The notes below the pieces were generated by a model, which made no database searches, was not told where the DNA came from, and saw only the letters and a program-made list of their open reading frames with translations. Shown piece after piece: positions 1 through 8,791 of a stretch of DNA of 64,000 nt. Location: NCBI GenBank assembly GCA_937981355.1, contig CALJPD010000019.1, positions 1 to 64,000 of the forward strand, written 5' to 3'. Position 1 is the stretch's first letter. The number at the start of each line of letters is the position of its first letter. This stretch comes from an uncultured Candidatus Saccharibacteria bacterium. Lineage in GTDB: Bacteria > Patescibacteriota > Saccharimonadia > Saccharimonadales > Saccharimonadaceae. The position numbers were made by a program, and so were the translations under genes.

Positions 1-356
1 TCGCCCGCCTCAAGCAAAAAATACTGCTGAGCGTTTTTCTCATTGCGCAAAAAAGCGAGTGTCTCAGCAACCATCTGATCGTCAATGTGTTCTTTTATAT
101 TAGCAAAGAACATTTCGAGTCGATCTACACCACGTTTATAATCAGCAATGAGAGCAAGTGGTAGCGTCTTGCCTTTCTCTTCAAGACTATTAAATAATAT
201 CGAATCAACAATCTCTGTTTTAGCGCTCAGCAGAATTTCGTATACAATTGGCATACCCCAGTTATATTCAGATATATCAACTATTCGGGCTTTGTCAACA
301 TCATCATCTGTGTATGGTTTTCGGTCAATTGAATACAAGTATGCACGATTTGCCAT
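1..356 (-). CDS. Hypothetical protein, DUF7822-like, 3' end cut by the window
   Basis: An open frame runs on the minus strand from ATG at 356 to the window edge, 118 codons without a stop, so only the N-terminal part is visible. The product starts MANRAYLYSIDRKPY. That opening resembles bacterial proteins of the DUF7822 type as I remember them; the match is from memory and uncertain, and no function is known. The rest is acidic and soluble-looking, with no signal peptide or membrane segment. An AAAGGA Shine-Dalgarno sequence lies about 8 nt before the ATG. A perfect 18-bp palindrome (382–399) sits just upstream, where a promoter would be expected, so it may be repressor-controlled. The gene diverges from rmlA. 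Confidence 0.6.
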   Translation of the reverse strand, partial: MANRAYLYSIDRKPYTDDDVDKARIVDISEYNWGMPIVYEILLSAKTEIVDSILFNSLEEKGKTLPLALIADYKRGVDRLEMFFANIKEHIDDQMVAETLAFLRNEKNAQQYFLLEAG

Positions 357-381
357 ATGGGTTCCTTTTGATATTTAGCTT

Positions 382-399
382 TTATTGTGTACACAATAA
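382..399. promoter_or_regulatory. 18-bp perfect palindrome, likely operator
   Basis: TTATTGTGT is followed at once by its exact reverse complement ACACAATAA, with no spacer. It lies 26 bp upstream of the minus-strand gene starting at 356 and overlaps AT-rich sequence suitable as its −10 region. Symmetric sites of this size usually bind dimeric repressors (GntR or TetR type). Which regulator is unknown. Confidence 0.45.
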
Positions 400-551
400 T
401 ATACTAATAGTGATGTATCAACAAGTCTCTTTGCTAGTCCCGCTGTGGGTAGAATCTCTACAATGTCATATTCGCATCATGTTTTGGGATATGGTACTAT
501 TAACTATATCTGTTATGATAAGTGTATAGTTTCAAAAAAGGAGTTTTACGT

Positions 552-1403
552 ATGAAAGGTATTATTTTGGCAGGTGGTTCGGGTTCGCGCCTGTGGCCGA
601 TTACTAAAGCAATTAGCAAACAGCTGATGCCCATCTACGATAAGCCGATGATCTATTATCCCCTCACTACGCTGATGCAAGCAGGGATTCGCGACATCCT
701 CATCATCACTACCCCAGCTGATCAAGCAGGCTTCCAGCGCTTGCTTGGTGATGGTGCGCAGTGGGGTATCAATCTGCAATATGCCATTCAGCCCAGCCCC
801 GATGGCTTGGCGCAGGCATTTATCATTGGTGAGGAATTTATTGGTAACGACAAGGTGGCGCTCGTCTTGGGTGATAATATATTCTACGGCGCAGCGCTCG
901 ATGACTCGCTGCGCGCCTGTACCAATCCAGATGGTGGTGTGGTTTTTGCTTACAAAGTATCTGACCCAGAGCGGTATGGCGTTGTAGCCTTTGATGATAA
1001 CAATCATGCGGTGTCGATTGAAGAAAAGCCCGCCCAACCTAAGTCGAACTTCGCAGTAGTGGGACTCTATTTCTACGACAATGATGTGGTAGAAATTGCG
1101 AAGAATGTCCAGCCAAGCGACCGTGGCGAGTTAGAAATTACCTCTGTGAACGCTGAGTATCTGCGTCGCAGCAAACTGAAGGTCCAGACACTAGACAACG
1201 GCGATGTATGGCTTGATACTGGGACGATTAGCAGCCTAACCGATGCTGAGGACTTTGTGCGCGTTGTACAAAATCGCACCGGCCAAGTCGTTGGCAGCCC
1301 CGAAAAGACTGCGCACATCAACGGTTGGATCACCGACGAGCAGCTTGCCGAACTTGCTGCACCGTTAAAAAAATCAGGCTACGGAAATTACCTCTCGGCG
1401 TAG
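552..1403 (+). CDS. rfbA: Glucose-1-phosphate thymidylyltransferase (RmlA)
   Basis: RmlA joins dTTP and glucose-1-phosphate to make dTDP-glucose, the first step of dTDP-L-rhamnose synthesis in the cytoplasm. The 283-residue product opens with the nucleotidyltransferase signature LAGGSGSRLWPIT, followed by KQLMPIYDKPMIYYP, and has the LGDNIF metal/substrate segment and the EEKP motif; its length is normal. The ATG at 552 is preceded by AAAAAAGGAG about 7 nt away; a longer frame from 522 has no such site. RmlD (4724–5581) is close, but RmlB and RmlC are not in this window. A glycosyltransferase operon starts 15 bp downstream. The function is secure. Confidence 0.95.
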   Translation: MKGIILAGGSGSRLWPITKAISKQLMPIYDKPMIYYPLTTLMQAGIRDILIITTPADQAGFQRLLGDGAQWGINLQYAIQPSPDGLAQAFIIGEEFIGNDKVALVLGDNIFYGAALDDSLRACTNPDGGVVFAYKVSDPERYGVVAFDDNNHAVSIEEKPAQPKSNFAVVGLYFYDNDVVEIAKNVQPSDRGELEITSVNAEYLRRSKLKVQTLDNGDVWLDTGTISSLTDAEDFVRVVQNRTGQVVGSPEKTAHINGWITDEQLAELAAPLKKSGYGNYLSA

Positions 1404-1409
1404 TATAAT
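1404..1409 (+). promoter_or_regulatory. −10 box TATAAT for the glycosyltransferase at 1419
   Basis: TATAAT begins directly after the rmlA stop codon and ends 9 nt before the next ATG, with no Shine-Dalgarno sequence between. This is the leaderless pattern seen repeatedly in this window. Confidence 0.5.
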
Positions 1410-1418
1410 AATACCAAT

Positions 1419-2138
1419 ATGAAAACGAATACTAAGACGGTGTGTGTGATCGTCCCAGCCTACAACGAAGCGACGGTCATCAAGGACGTGATCAAACAAT
1501 CCAGGCGAGTCTTTGCCAAAGCCAAGGCAGCTGGCTATACAATTGATGTCGTGCTAGTCAATGATGGATCGAAGGACGACACACTTACCCAAGCTAAAAA
1601 AGGCGGTGCCATTACGATCGATCATATCCTTAACTCTGGTGCGGGCGGCGCAACCTTAACTGGTCTATCGTATGCTCGACAGCATGGATATGACATTGCC
1701 GCCACGATGGATGCCGATGGCCAGCACGCGCCAGAGGATGTGTTGGCAGGTATCGCGCAGATCGATGAGCGCCACGCTGATTTACTTATCGGTAGTCGTC
1801 TCATTGACAGCACCGGCATGTCCAAGACAAAAGTGCTCGGCAATAAAGGCTTGAGTTTGATCACTAAGCTCTTGTTTGGCATTAATGTGACAGATTCACA
1901 GTCTGGCCTACGTATCTATTCGCGCCGCGCCATTGATGACCTCGATTGGAAGTCAACTGGTTACGAATTTTGCTCGGAAATGATTTGGCGTGCCAAGCAA
2001 GCGGGGATGACAATTGGTGAATATCCAATCAAGGCAATATACACTGACTATTCCCGTGCTAAAGGTCAAAACAACTGGAATGCCATCAATATCGTCAAAC
2101 GCTTATTCAAACAACGCTTAACGGAGCTCTTCGAATGA
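1419..2138 (+). CDS. Family 2 glycosyltransferase, DPM1-like
   Basis: A 239-residue GT-A enzyme that should transfer a sugar from a nucleotide donor to a polyprenyl phosphate or glycan. It shows the GT2 start (IVPAYNEATVIKDVI), the VNDGSKDDT donor-binding loop and the metal-binding DADGQH motif, then GSRL. The length matches dolichol-phosphate-mannose-synthase-like enzymes without membrane segments. Its end overlaps the next gene by ATGA. That next gene encodes a DUF2304 protein, a partner often found with this GT class, which suggests lipid-linked sugar synthesis. The sugar cannot be read from the sequence. Confidence 0.88.
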   Translation: MKTNTKTVCVIVPAYNEATVIKDVIKQSRRVFAKAKAAGYTIDVVLVNDGSKDDTLTQAKKGGAITIDHILNSGAGGATLTGLSYARQHGYDIAATMDADGQHAPEDVLAGIAQIDERHADLLIGSRLIDSTGMSKTKVLGNKGLSLITKLLFGINVTDSQSGLRIYSRRAIDDLDWKSTGYEFCSEMIWRAKQAGMTIGEYPIKAIYTDYSRAKGQNNWNAINIVKRLFKQRLTELFE

Positions 2139-2494
2139 GATATTTTGCTCTTGTCTTGCTCAATGTGCCAATTATTCTCCTGGCGCTCGTCAACATCATC
2201 ACCCAATACAAACTAAATAAAATCACCGTCACTCGCTTACGCCACCAAGTGGTGATGTGGTTGGTGGTGATGGCAGTGCTGCTGAGCTGCTTCCCGCTGT
2301 ATAATATTTCGATTGGTCACCCACCGTTTGATTCGTCGGAGTTGAGCTTGTTTGATATTGTCCAGACGACAGCGATCGTGTTACTCTTCTACATCGTCAA
2401 CACGCAGCGCCAGCGGATTGACCAAAACGAACGCCGCGTGCGCGACCTCCATCAAGAACTGTCAATTAAACTCTCGGCTCATGACAAAAAATAA
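2135..2494 (+). CDS. DUF2304 small membrane protein
   Basis: 119 residues: an N-terminal membrane segment (about 4–24), a second hydrophobic stretch (about 40–58), a third (about 75–90) and a charged C-terminal helix starting near residue 93 (TQRQRIDQNERRVRD) that may form a coiled coil. Three short membrane spans plus a basic/acidic helix are typical of DUF2304. These proteins sit next to polyprenyl-phosphate glycosyltransferases and are thought to help anchor them. It overlaps the upstream gene by 4 bp and the downstream gene by 14 bp, so translation is probably coupled. There is no catalytic motif. Confidence 0.8.
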   Translation: MRYFALVLLNVPIILLALVNIITQYKLNKITVTRLRHQVVMWLVVMAVLLSCFPLYNISIGHPPFDSSELSLFDIVQTTAIVLLFYIVNTQRQRIDQNERRVRDLHQELSIKLSAHDKK

Positions 2495-3296
2495 ATCACT
2501 CGATATCGTCATCCCCTACTGGGGTGAATTTGCCTTACTCAAAGAAGCGGTTGACTCTGTCTTGGCTCAGACGAGCGACGACTGGCACCTAACCATTCTT
2601 GATGACCACTACCCATCGACCGAAGCACGTGATTATTACACAAAGCTCGCCGACCCACGCATCACCTACATCCGGCACAAGAAAAATCTCGGCATCACCA
2701 ACAACTTCAACTTTGCCGTCCAGCACGTAACAGCACCGCACTGTATGATTGTGGGGTGTGATGATCGGCTCTTGCCGGAGTGCGTAGCAGTGGCATTGCG
2801 AACAATTGGTGAGGCAAATTTTTATCAGCCAGGGGTGGAAGTGATTAATGATAAGGGTCAGCCATATCTCCCACTGGTTGACCGCGTCAAGCGATTTTTG
2901 CAGCCTCGTAAATCAGGGCTTTACTCGGGCGAAAAGCTCGCAACGTCTCTGAGTCATGGCGACTGGCTCTACTTCCCATCGATCGTCTGGAAGACAGCGA
3001 CACTCAAGCGATATTCCTTTGATGCAACATATACCATCTTAGAGGATCTTGTTTTGGTGTTTGACTTCATTCTTGATGGTGCAGTGCTTGCTTTTGACAC
3101 AAAGGAGACCTTCCAATACCGACGCTTTGCCCAGTCGCTCTCAAGCAAAGAAAAGTCAAAAGACGGCGTGCGCTTTGCAGAAGAAAATACAGTATATAAT
3201 AGCTATGCTCAGCGCTTCGCATCGGTTGGCTGGCATAAAGCCGCTCGGGCAGCGCGGCTCCATATTACATCGCGCATTCATCAGTTGTTGTCGTAG
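2481..3296 (+). CDS. Family 2 glycosyltransferase
   Basis: 271 residues starting MTKNKSLDIVIPYWGEF; the ATG at 2481 lies inside the end of the DUF2304 gene (14-bp overlap). A longer frame reaches 2352 but would duplicate most of that gene. It has the GT-A pattern with LDDHYPSTEARD in place of the usual D-G-S loop, and GCDDRLLPE as the metal-binding segment. The C-terminal part carries a basic cluster near SSKEKSKDGVRFAEENT. It is the third gene of the unit beginning at 1419 and probably adds one sugar to a surface glycan. Donor and acceptor are unknown. Confidence 0.85.
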   Translation: MTKNKSLDIVIPYWGEFALLKEAVDSVLAQTSDDWHLTILDDHYPSTEARDYYTKLADPRITYIRHKKNLGITNNFNFAVQHVTAPHCMIVGCDDRLLPECVAVALRTIGEANFYQPGVEVINDKGQPYLPLVDRVKRFLQPRKSGLYSGEKLATSLSHGDWLYFPSIVWKTATLKRYSFDATYTILEDLVLVFDFILDGAVLAFDTKETFQYRRFAQSLSSKEKSKDGVRFAEENTVYNSYAQRFASVGWHKAARAARLHITSRIHQLLS

Positions 3297-3634
3297 TTAA
3301 TGCAATTTGAACATCCTCTAATCTCTATAAAAATAGAGGTTATTTTATGGTAAATTAGTGCCTCTTTGCTCTTGTACTACTGTATGGTAGAACTTGAGAA
3401 TACATTCATTAGTAGTAATTCGCTTATTATTTTCTCTATTAGTTAATTCCAGTTTCATTATAGATGAGATAATGGACGCGAAATTGGTTTTCACTTTTAT
3501 AAAACACTTTTTTATATTTTTATATCGAGAAATTTTAGAATAACGCGCTGTCTTGAGTAATATACATGATAGTAAGAGCGTAAAAATTTACACTATTCTA
3601 CATCAAGAAGTATTACTCTTTGCAGCGCACGACA
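3297..3634. other. Intergenic gap, no gene seen
   Basis: AT-rich space between convergent genes. A weak stem (CCTCTA at 3315–3320, TAGAGG at 3334–3339) followed by TTATTTT may end the upstream operon. Nothing else coding or structured is evident. Confidence 0.4.
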
Positions 3635-3663
3635 AAACCGGCTCGATTTCCTCGAGCCGGTTT
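3635..3663. terminator. Strong bidirectional terminator
   Basis: A 12-bp perfect stem (AAACCGGCTCGA / TCGAGCCGGTTT) with a 5-nt loop. Plus-strand reading runs into TTTGTTTTATT, minus-strand reading into TTTTGT. It separates the operon ending at 3296 from the convergent gene ending at 3679. Confidence 0.88.
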
Positions 3664-3678
3664 GTTTTATTATATACG

Positions 3679-4707
3679 CTACCTCACGTTTGCTTCAGTA
3701 GTCTCGGTTTTTTCTTTATCGACTTCAGCAAATTTGCGCTCCACTGCCATGATGTATAGCTGCATAAAGATTGGGCGAGGTAAGACATCATACAGATACC
3801 ACACCAGTGTTTTCTTGGCATGTGGGAGCTCGGTGTTTTTCCATGGAGTGAGTGCAAAGTACTTTTGCCACAGCAGCCGGTTCGGGTGCTTGTTGCCAAC
3901 TTCCCATGGTTTACCCTGAATACCATAGAGGGAGTGGATAATCTTGGGACTGTAATAGTTAGTCATAATCTCGTCGTAACTATAAAAATACGGCTGCTTA
4001 AGATTATTAATGCGCAGTAGATCTTGCGGCCGATAAGCATAAAACGCACTAGAGAAATTATAGGCAATATCGAGCGTCTTAATCTGCCCTCGGAACATAA
4101 CATTGCAGAGGTCTTGATCGGCAATGACATAGTCGCTTTTCTTCGACAGGTGCTCGACAACTTGGCTCGATACATCATCTTTGAGCCATTTTTTGTGATT
4201 GATGAGCATGATACCACAGTTGTAGTAGCCATCGGTAGGCTGGAGACCAATCGTTGCTTTGTGCTGATTAGTAAGAGTATCGTAGGCCAGTGCCATGATA
4301 TTTTTTTCAAAATCAAACTCCAGTAAACCATCGAGCGAGCTGGTAATGATCGTGTGCGGATTGAGATAGAGTACGCGATCGGTCTTGATATCAAGATCGG
4401 CTAGCGCCAGCATCTTGAGCCACGTCACATACACCCCATGCCACGGCTTGACACCTAGCTTCTGTAATTTCTTGTGGTACGTGTTGGGATTGATAAATGT
4501 TAAATAGGCGTTGGGGTATTTTTCAACCAACTTCTTGAGACGATCCTTACTTTGTTTACTTAGCTTATACCCACAATAAAAAATATGAATCTCATCGAGT
4601 GTCTTGTTGTTCTCAAGCAGTGATGCGATCGAAATCGCACTCACCACTGCGTAGTTATCGTCACTTTGATACAAGACGTTTAAGATTTTCTTTTTGACTC
4701 TGGGCAT
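3679..4707 (-). CDS. Family 8 glycosyltransferase with altered DxD motif
   Basis: 342 residues. The start (KKILNVLYQSDDNYAVVSAI), the YCGYKLS strand and the C-terminal HSLYGIQGKPWEV segment match GT8 enzymes (LgtC or glycogenin type), where the corresponding parts bind UDP-sugar. The usual Mn-binding D-x-D, expected after 'RVLYL', reads N-P-H here (residues 116–118), so metal binding or catalysis is doubtful or altered. The later YNCGIMLINHKKW motif is intact. Next in the transcript after rmlD (16-bp gap). Family assignment is good; activity is uncertain. Confidence 0.8.
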   Translation of the reverse strand: MPRVKKKILNVLYQSDDNYAVVSAISIASLLENNKTLDEIHIFYCGYKLSKQSKDRLKKLVEKYPNAYLTFINPNTYHKKLQKLGVKPWHGVYVTWLKMLALADLDIKTDRVLYLNPHTIITSSLDGLLEFDFEKNIMALAYDTLTNQHKATIGLQPTDGYYNCGIMLINHKKWLKDDVSSQVVEHLSKKSDYVIADQDLCNVMFRGQIKTLDIAYNFSSAFYAYRPQDLLRINNLKQPYFYSYDEIMTNYYSPKIIHSLYGIQGKPWEVGNKHPNRLLWQKYFALTPWKNTELPHAKKTLVWYLYDVLPRPIFMQLYIMAVERKFAEVDKEKTETTEANVR

Positions 4708-4723
4708 GGCCTGCCTCTCTCCT

Positions 4724-5581
4724 TTATTCCACCGCTGCTATGTTTTTTACGTAGTTTTCCAGTAATGGCTGGTAGCTCTCACTGATGAATCCGGTGTTGT
4801 GCAACTTCGACAAATTCATATCACTATACATTGGTCGAGGTGCAAACGGAATCTTATCTTTACTATACTCTTGTGTTGACACTTTTACAACCCTATCGCG
4901 ATCGTGCCCTGCATATTCGAAGATATCCTCGGCAAGCTCTGCCCATGACTTGATCGGTCCGGAGTTAGAGACATGATACAAACCATACTCGGCCTTGGTA
5001 TCTATCAAATGCTTGGTGGCACGCGCAATCTCCGACGCAAAGGTTGGCCGACCATATTGATCATCCACAACCTTAGGGTTAATGCGCATGTCGGCCAGGC
5101 GCTTCATCGTCCGTGGGAAATTGTGCCCATCGCCAATCACCCACGAAACACGCAGCACATAATGACGTGGCGCAAGGCTAACTAGTAGATCTCCTGCTGC
5201 CTTGACATCACCATAGACCGACAGTGGTGAGAGTGACTCATCCTCGCCATGGTTTTTGTTCGTCCCATCAAAGACATAGTCGGATGAGTAGTGCACCAGT
5301 GTAATATCATGCTCCAGCGCTACCTTGACGAGGTTGCGCGGGCCAACGGCATTAACCTGCCAGGCTTTAGCGCGGCCTTCACGTGTTTCGGATCCATCGG
5401 CATTGACGAACGCCGCCGCGTTGATAATGACATCCACACCCGACCAATCATACCCAAGCACCTGCTCTTCATCAGTAATGTCGAGCTGCTGGTGACCCAG
5501 CGCCGTTGCCTTTGGATATATCTCCTGGAGCGCCCGCCCCACCTGGCCATTACAACCCAATATTACAATCCCCTTGCTCAT
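4724..5581 (-). CDS. rfbD: dTDP-4-dehydrorhamnose reductase (RmlD)
   Basis: RmlD reduces dTDP-4-keto-L-rhamnose to dTDP-L-rhamnose with NAD(P)H, the last step of rhamnose donor synthesis. The 285-residue protein has the Rossmann glycine motif GCNGQVGRAL at residues 9–18, the YSSDYVFDG motif, and the Y-x3-K catalytic pair in SVYGDVKAAG. Length is normal for the family. The ATG at 5581 is preceded by AAAGGAGGG about 5 nt away, and a TATAAT box lies roughly 25 nt upstream, so this gene has a short leader, unlike many neighbours. It is followed by the GT8 gene. Together with RmlA it shows that rhamnose is part of the surface glycan. Confidence 0.94.
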   Translation of the reverse strand: MSKGIVILGCNGQVGRALQEIYPKATALGHQQLDITDEEQVLGYDWSGVDVIINAAAFVNADGSETREGRAKAWQVNAVGPRNLVKVALEHDITLVHYSSDYVFDGTNKNHGEDESLSPLSVYGDVKAAGDLLVSLAPRHYVLRVSWVIGDGHNFPRTMKRLADMRINPKVVDDQYGRPTFASEIARATKHLIDTKAEYGLYHVSNSGPIKSWAELAEDIFEYAGHDRDRVVKVSTQEYSKDKIPFAPRPMYSDMNLSKLHNTGFISESYQPLLENYVKNIAAVE

Positions 5582-6029
5582 ATACCCTCCTTTATTTCCG
5601 CTATTATAGCACAGTTAGCGTAAGCTTTTTGAAATATACGAAATCGTATGGTCGATGTGAAACAAAAAAGTACACTGGAGAGCTACCCTCTCCTTCTAAA
5701 AACTCATATAGCACCGTTAGATCTCTCACCTTCTCAGGATATCGTAGCAATCAATTTTGTTAAGTAAGTGAGTCAGAAAAACTTGAATCTCATAATCTCT
5801 CTTTCTTAGTACTAGATAGAACCCCACTTTCTCATCGCTCTATCAGATAGAGGTGTACAATCAATTGTAATGATCAATTTCACCCCAGCATAAGAGGTTG
5901 GTATCTCGTAAGCTCAACCCTTTTAGTACTCCGTCGGGGGAGTGAGGTGCTTTGAGGTTTAGGGTAGGAGATTAATAAAAAACAACCAATAGCTTTGCCT
6001 CAGAGCGATATGGAGATTATCCACTCACA
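5582..6029. other. Intergenic gap, no gene seen
   Basis: About 450 bp. It holds the rmlD promoter (TATAAT complement near 5601–5606) and otherwise AT-rich sequence with no convincing reading frame, RNA fold or repeat. Confidence 0.5.
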
Positions 6030-7259
6030 CTACAACACAGCCATACAGCGCAGCTGCCGGCGGTAGACTACTGAGAGCAGCGCCGCTTGGATGATGCCTG
6101 CCACCATAAAGCACAGCACACTGCCCAGCATCGCATAGTGCTGCACCACACCATACGAAACGACTGTGAGTACAATGTTACTCAGCAAAAGTATATAGAA
6201 CTGTCCTTTGAATTCGCGCAGTACAGTGAGGATATTGATATAAATCGACACCAGCGCATTAGCCACCGCTCCCACGACCATGACGAGTAGCTCGGTGCGA
6301 TAATCAGTAATGCGTGCATTGAAAATGAGAGTAAGAAGCGGTGCCCCAACTAGCCAGGTTGCAATCAGTGTCAGCGCACTAATACCCAAGACAATCAGGA
6401 TAATTTTGCTCACCAAAGCGTGGAACTCAGGGCGCTTTTGCTGATGATAGAGCTCCGACAGCTGCACAATATTGGGCTGAATTATGAAGGTAATGAATAG
6501 TGAGAGCAAGGTGATGGGCATGGCCATAATACCAAAATACGCGATCTCGTGCGTGTGGAATTTGTCAAGAAAATAGCGCGGAATATTAAGCGAAAACATC
6601 GTCAAGAATGTGGTAAGAAACACTGGTGCGCAGCGCCGCATGATCATACCAACATGACGCAGCTTAGGCACGAGATGGTCGATATGAAGCTGAATGGATT
6701 CGTACCGCTGTACCTGTTGCCAATCATACAACACAAGCACGAGGACATTGACCAACACAATCGCTATTACCCCCCATAGCACACTGTGCACAAGCATATC
6801 GACGAGTAAAAATGCTCCAAAACCACCCACTGCCTTAATAGTAAGCGAATAGCCAACAACGTAGAGTCTGTGGTGGATTTGCAGCACGCCATAGAGTGCG
6901 TCGGCCACTGCCTCCAGCGCCTTGAAGAGTACGAGCGCAATGATGATACTCGATTTAACGACATCATAGTGATTCGCCGCGCAAAACAGCACCGCACCCA
7001 CCATCATCACGATCGACGTCACGAGTTTGACGGCAAGGTAACTACTGCTACTAAACTCTTTGCGCACATCCGACACCTGATAAGTGCGCCCACCCCACAA
7101 GCCAATCGCCCAGAACACTACCGAGAGCGATAACGCAAAGGAAAAAATTCCCGAGTCGGCAATGCCATTAAGCCGCGTAATAAGTAGCAGGAGCGCTGGC
7201 GAGATAGCACTTTGCAAAAAGGAGCCGATGGAGTTCCAAATATAATTTTTAGATTGCAT
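6030..7259 (-). CDS. Polysaccharide flippase-like membrane protein (Wzx/MATE type)
   Basis: 409 residues, almost wholly hydrophobic, with about twelve membrane segments. The N-terminus (NSIGSFLQSAISPALLLLITRLNG) is the usual opening of Wzx/RfbX oligosaccharide flippases in the MOP exporter superfamily. These proteins move undecaprenyl-diphosphate-linked glycans across the membrane. The position among glycosyltransferases supports that role. Transcription starts from a TATACT box 10 nt before the ATG, divergent from the DUF2142 gene. The substrate cannot be inferred. Confidence 0.82.
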   Translation of the reverse strand: MQSKNYIWNSIGSFLQSAISPALLLLITRLNGIADSGIFSFALSLSVVFWAIGLWGGRTYQVSDVRKEFSSSSYLAVKLVTSIVMMVGAVLFCAANHYDVVKSSIIIALVLFKALEAVADALYGVLQIHHRLYVVGYSLTIKAVGGFGAFLLVDMLVHSVLWGVIAIVLVNVLVLVLYDWQQVQRYESIQLHIDHLVPKLRHVGMIMRRCAPVFLTTFLTMFSLNIPRYFLDKFHTHEIAYFGIMAMPITLLSLFITFIIQPNIVQLSELYHQQKRPEFHALVSKIILIVLGISALTLIATWLVGAPLLTLIFNARITDYRTELLVMVVGAVANALVSIYINILTVLREFKGQFYILLLSNIVLTVVSYGVVQHYAMLGSVLCFMVAGIIQAALLSVVYRRQLRCMAVL

Positions 7260-7269
7260 AATCTTATTT

Positions 7270-7275
7270 AGTATA
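7270..7275 (-). promoter_or_regulatory. −10 box TATACT for the flippase gene
   Basis: TATACT on the minus strand lies 10 nt before the ATG at 7259, with no ribosome-binding site between: a leaderless candidate. Confidence 0.5.
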
Positions 7276-7335
7276 CCACTGGTTGGTTATTTCTCGCGAT
7301 TTAGACCATAATTTGCTCTGTTGTGATTTGTGCTC

Positions 7336-7341
7336 TATAAT
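7336..7341 (+). promoter_or_regulatory. −10 box TATAAT for the DUF2142 gene
   Basis: TATAAT ends 10 nt before ATG 7352. It supports that start over an in-frame codon at 7283, which lies upstream of the promoter. Confidence 0.55.
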
Positions 7342-7351
7342 CAGGCGTGTT

Positions 7352-8791
7352 ATGAAGAAGTATTGGGCATCATTCGAATCATTTATTGCACGGCCAGAGC
7401 GGGTCTTTCTTTCGCTGTGTTTGTTGTTTGGCTTGTTGTCGGCGTTTTTTGTGCCGCAGCTATCGGTGAGTGATGAGAATATGCACTACTTGCGGGCCTA
7501 TGCGCTGGCAGATGGGCGCTTAGAATCCAAGCGCTGCACCTACCCAGCGGATGTTAATGGCCGGGCATCATCGGTGTATCATGGCAATATTAGCGCTGAT
7601 TATTCGCACCCCATCAACCGCTCAGATCTCAAGACAACAAGCAAATGCAACAGTGCTGTGGGTTATACCCCTATTATGCATGCGCCGCAAACGCTTGGTA
7701 TTTTCATCGCTAATCTCTTCAATGGATCGACGGGCCTGACGATTCTCTTTGGGCGGATTGCCAACTTGCTGTTCTATGCGCTGAGTGTATTTTTCATTAT
7801 CAAGTGGGTGCGGATTGGCAAGTGGGTCTTTGCAGTGGTGGGGCTGCTACCACTAATGGTTCATCTCGCTGCCTCGCTCTCGAGCGACGTCATGACGAAT
7901 GTGGCGATATTCCTCATTACCGCCATGACACTCAATCTCTACACCCAAGAAACGCCGATCCGCCGCAAGCAAGTCGCTGGCCTCTTAGCTATAGCGGCGC
8001 TGCTGGCACTGACCAAGGCGGTTAATGGCTTACTGCTCTTTCCGCTACTCTTTTTGCCAAGGCGGCTCTTTATCCCAAACACCGAGCTGTCGAAATTGCC
8101 ATCACTACTCAAGAAGCTCCCCTTCAGCCTACACAAGTGGGCGCTGATCGCGGGCGCTGGCATTGTGTCGCTGGCGGCACTACTCATCTGGCAAAAGATC
8201 TATGATGGTGCGCTCCTTTCATCTGGCGCAGCTGATAATCCATTGCATCACAACCCGCTTGGCTTTATCCGCATCCTCTTTAATACTTACATTAATCCAA
8301 ACATCGGCTACACCGACATCGTGGTACGTGGGAGTGTGGGCGACTTTTCAAGCTTCAAATATCACCTGCCGCTCTTTGTTTTGATTCCACTCTTTCTACT
8401 GGTCTTTCTTGCACTCATCAAGCGCGATAAGACTGAGGAGCAAGCACTCGCCCCAGCTGCTGGTCGATTAGCCGTGGCCAACCTCACCACTGTTGCTGTC
8501 TTCATTGCGGCAGTTTCGTACGCCATGTACACCGCCTGGGCGCTGCTACCAATTCGTTTTGGTGCCGGTGCATACTACGCCGATGGAGTGCAGGGGCGTT
8601 ACTTTACGGCGCTACTCGTACTACTCATCCCCTGTGGGGTGTGGCTACGCAAGTATATTTGGTTCCATACTGCCTCGGCTAAGGTGTTTCACGCCCTTAT
8701 ATTCTTTGGCTGCGGGGCAATTTTGCTGTACTATACCTTTGGCACCTATTGGGCTTACCACGCGCCAATACCAGTGCCGCCGGTAGCATAA
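7352..8791 (+). CDS. DUF2142 polytopic membrane protein
   Basis: 479 residues with about ten to twelve membrane segments. The first extracellular loop carries the DUF2142 hallmark after the first span: SVSDENMHYLRAYALADG, an acidic residue pair followed by H-x2-R-A. A long polar loop follows, with cysteines in 'SKCNSAVGYTPIMHAPQ'. DUF2142 proteins resemble GT-C membrane glycosyltransferases and usually sit in surface-polysaccharide clusters, as here. A polyprenyl-phosphate-sugar-dependent transferase is the best guess. The start at 7352 is chosen from the promoter spacing. Confidence 0.85.
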   Translation: MKKYWASFESFIARPERVFLSLCLLFGLLSAFFVPQLSVSDENMHYLRAYALADGRLESKRCTYPADVNGRASSVYHGNISADYSHPINRSDLKTTSKCNSAVGYTPIMHAPQTLGIFIANLFNGSTGLTILFGRIANLLFYALSVFFIIKWVRIGKWVFAVVGLLPLMVHLAASLSSDVMTNVAIFLITAMTLNLYTQETPIRRKQVAGLLAIAALLALTKAVNGLLLFPLLFLPRRLFIPNTELSKLPSLLKKLPFSLHKWALIAGAGIVSLAALLIWQKIYDGALLSSGAADNPLHHNPLGFIRILFNTYINPNIGYTDIVVRGSVGDFSSFKYHLPLFVLIPLFLLVFLALIKRDKTEEQALAPAAGRLAVANLTTVAVFIAAVSYAMYTAWALLPIRFGAGAYYADGVQGRYFTALLVLLIPCGVWLRKYIWFHTASAKVFHALIFFGCGAILLYYTFGTYWAYHAPIPVPPVA

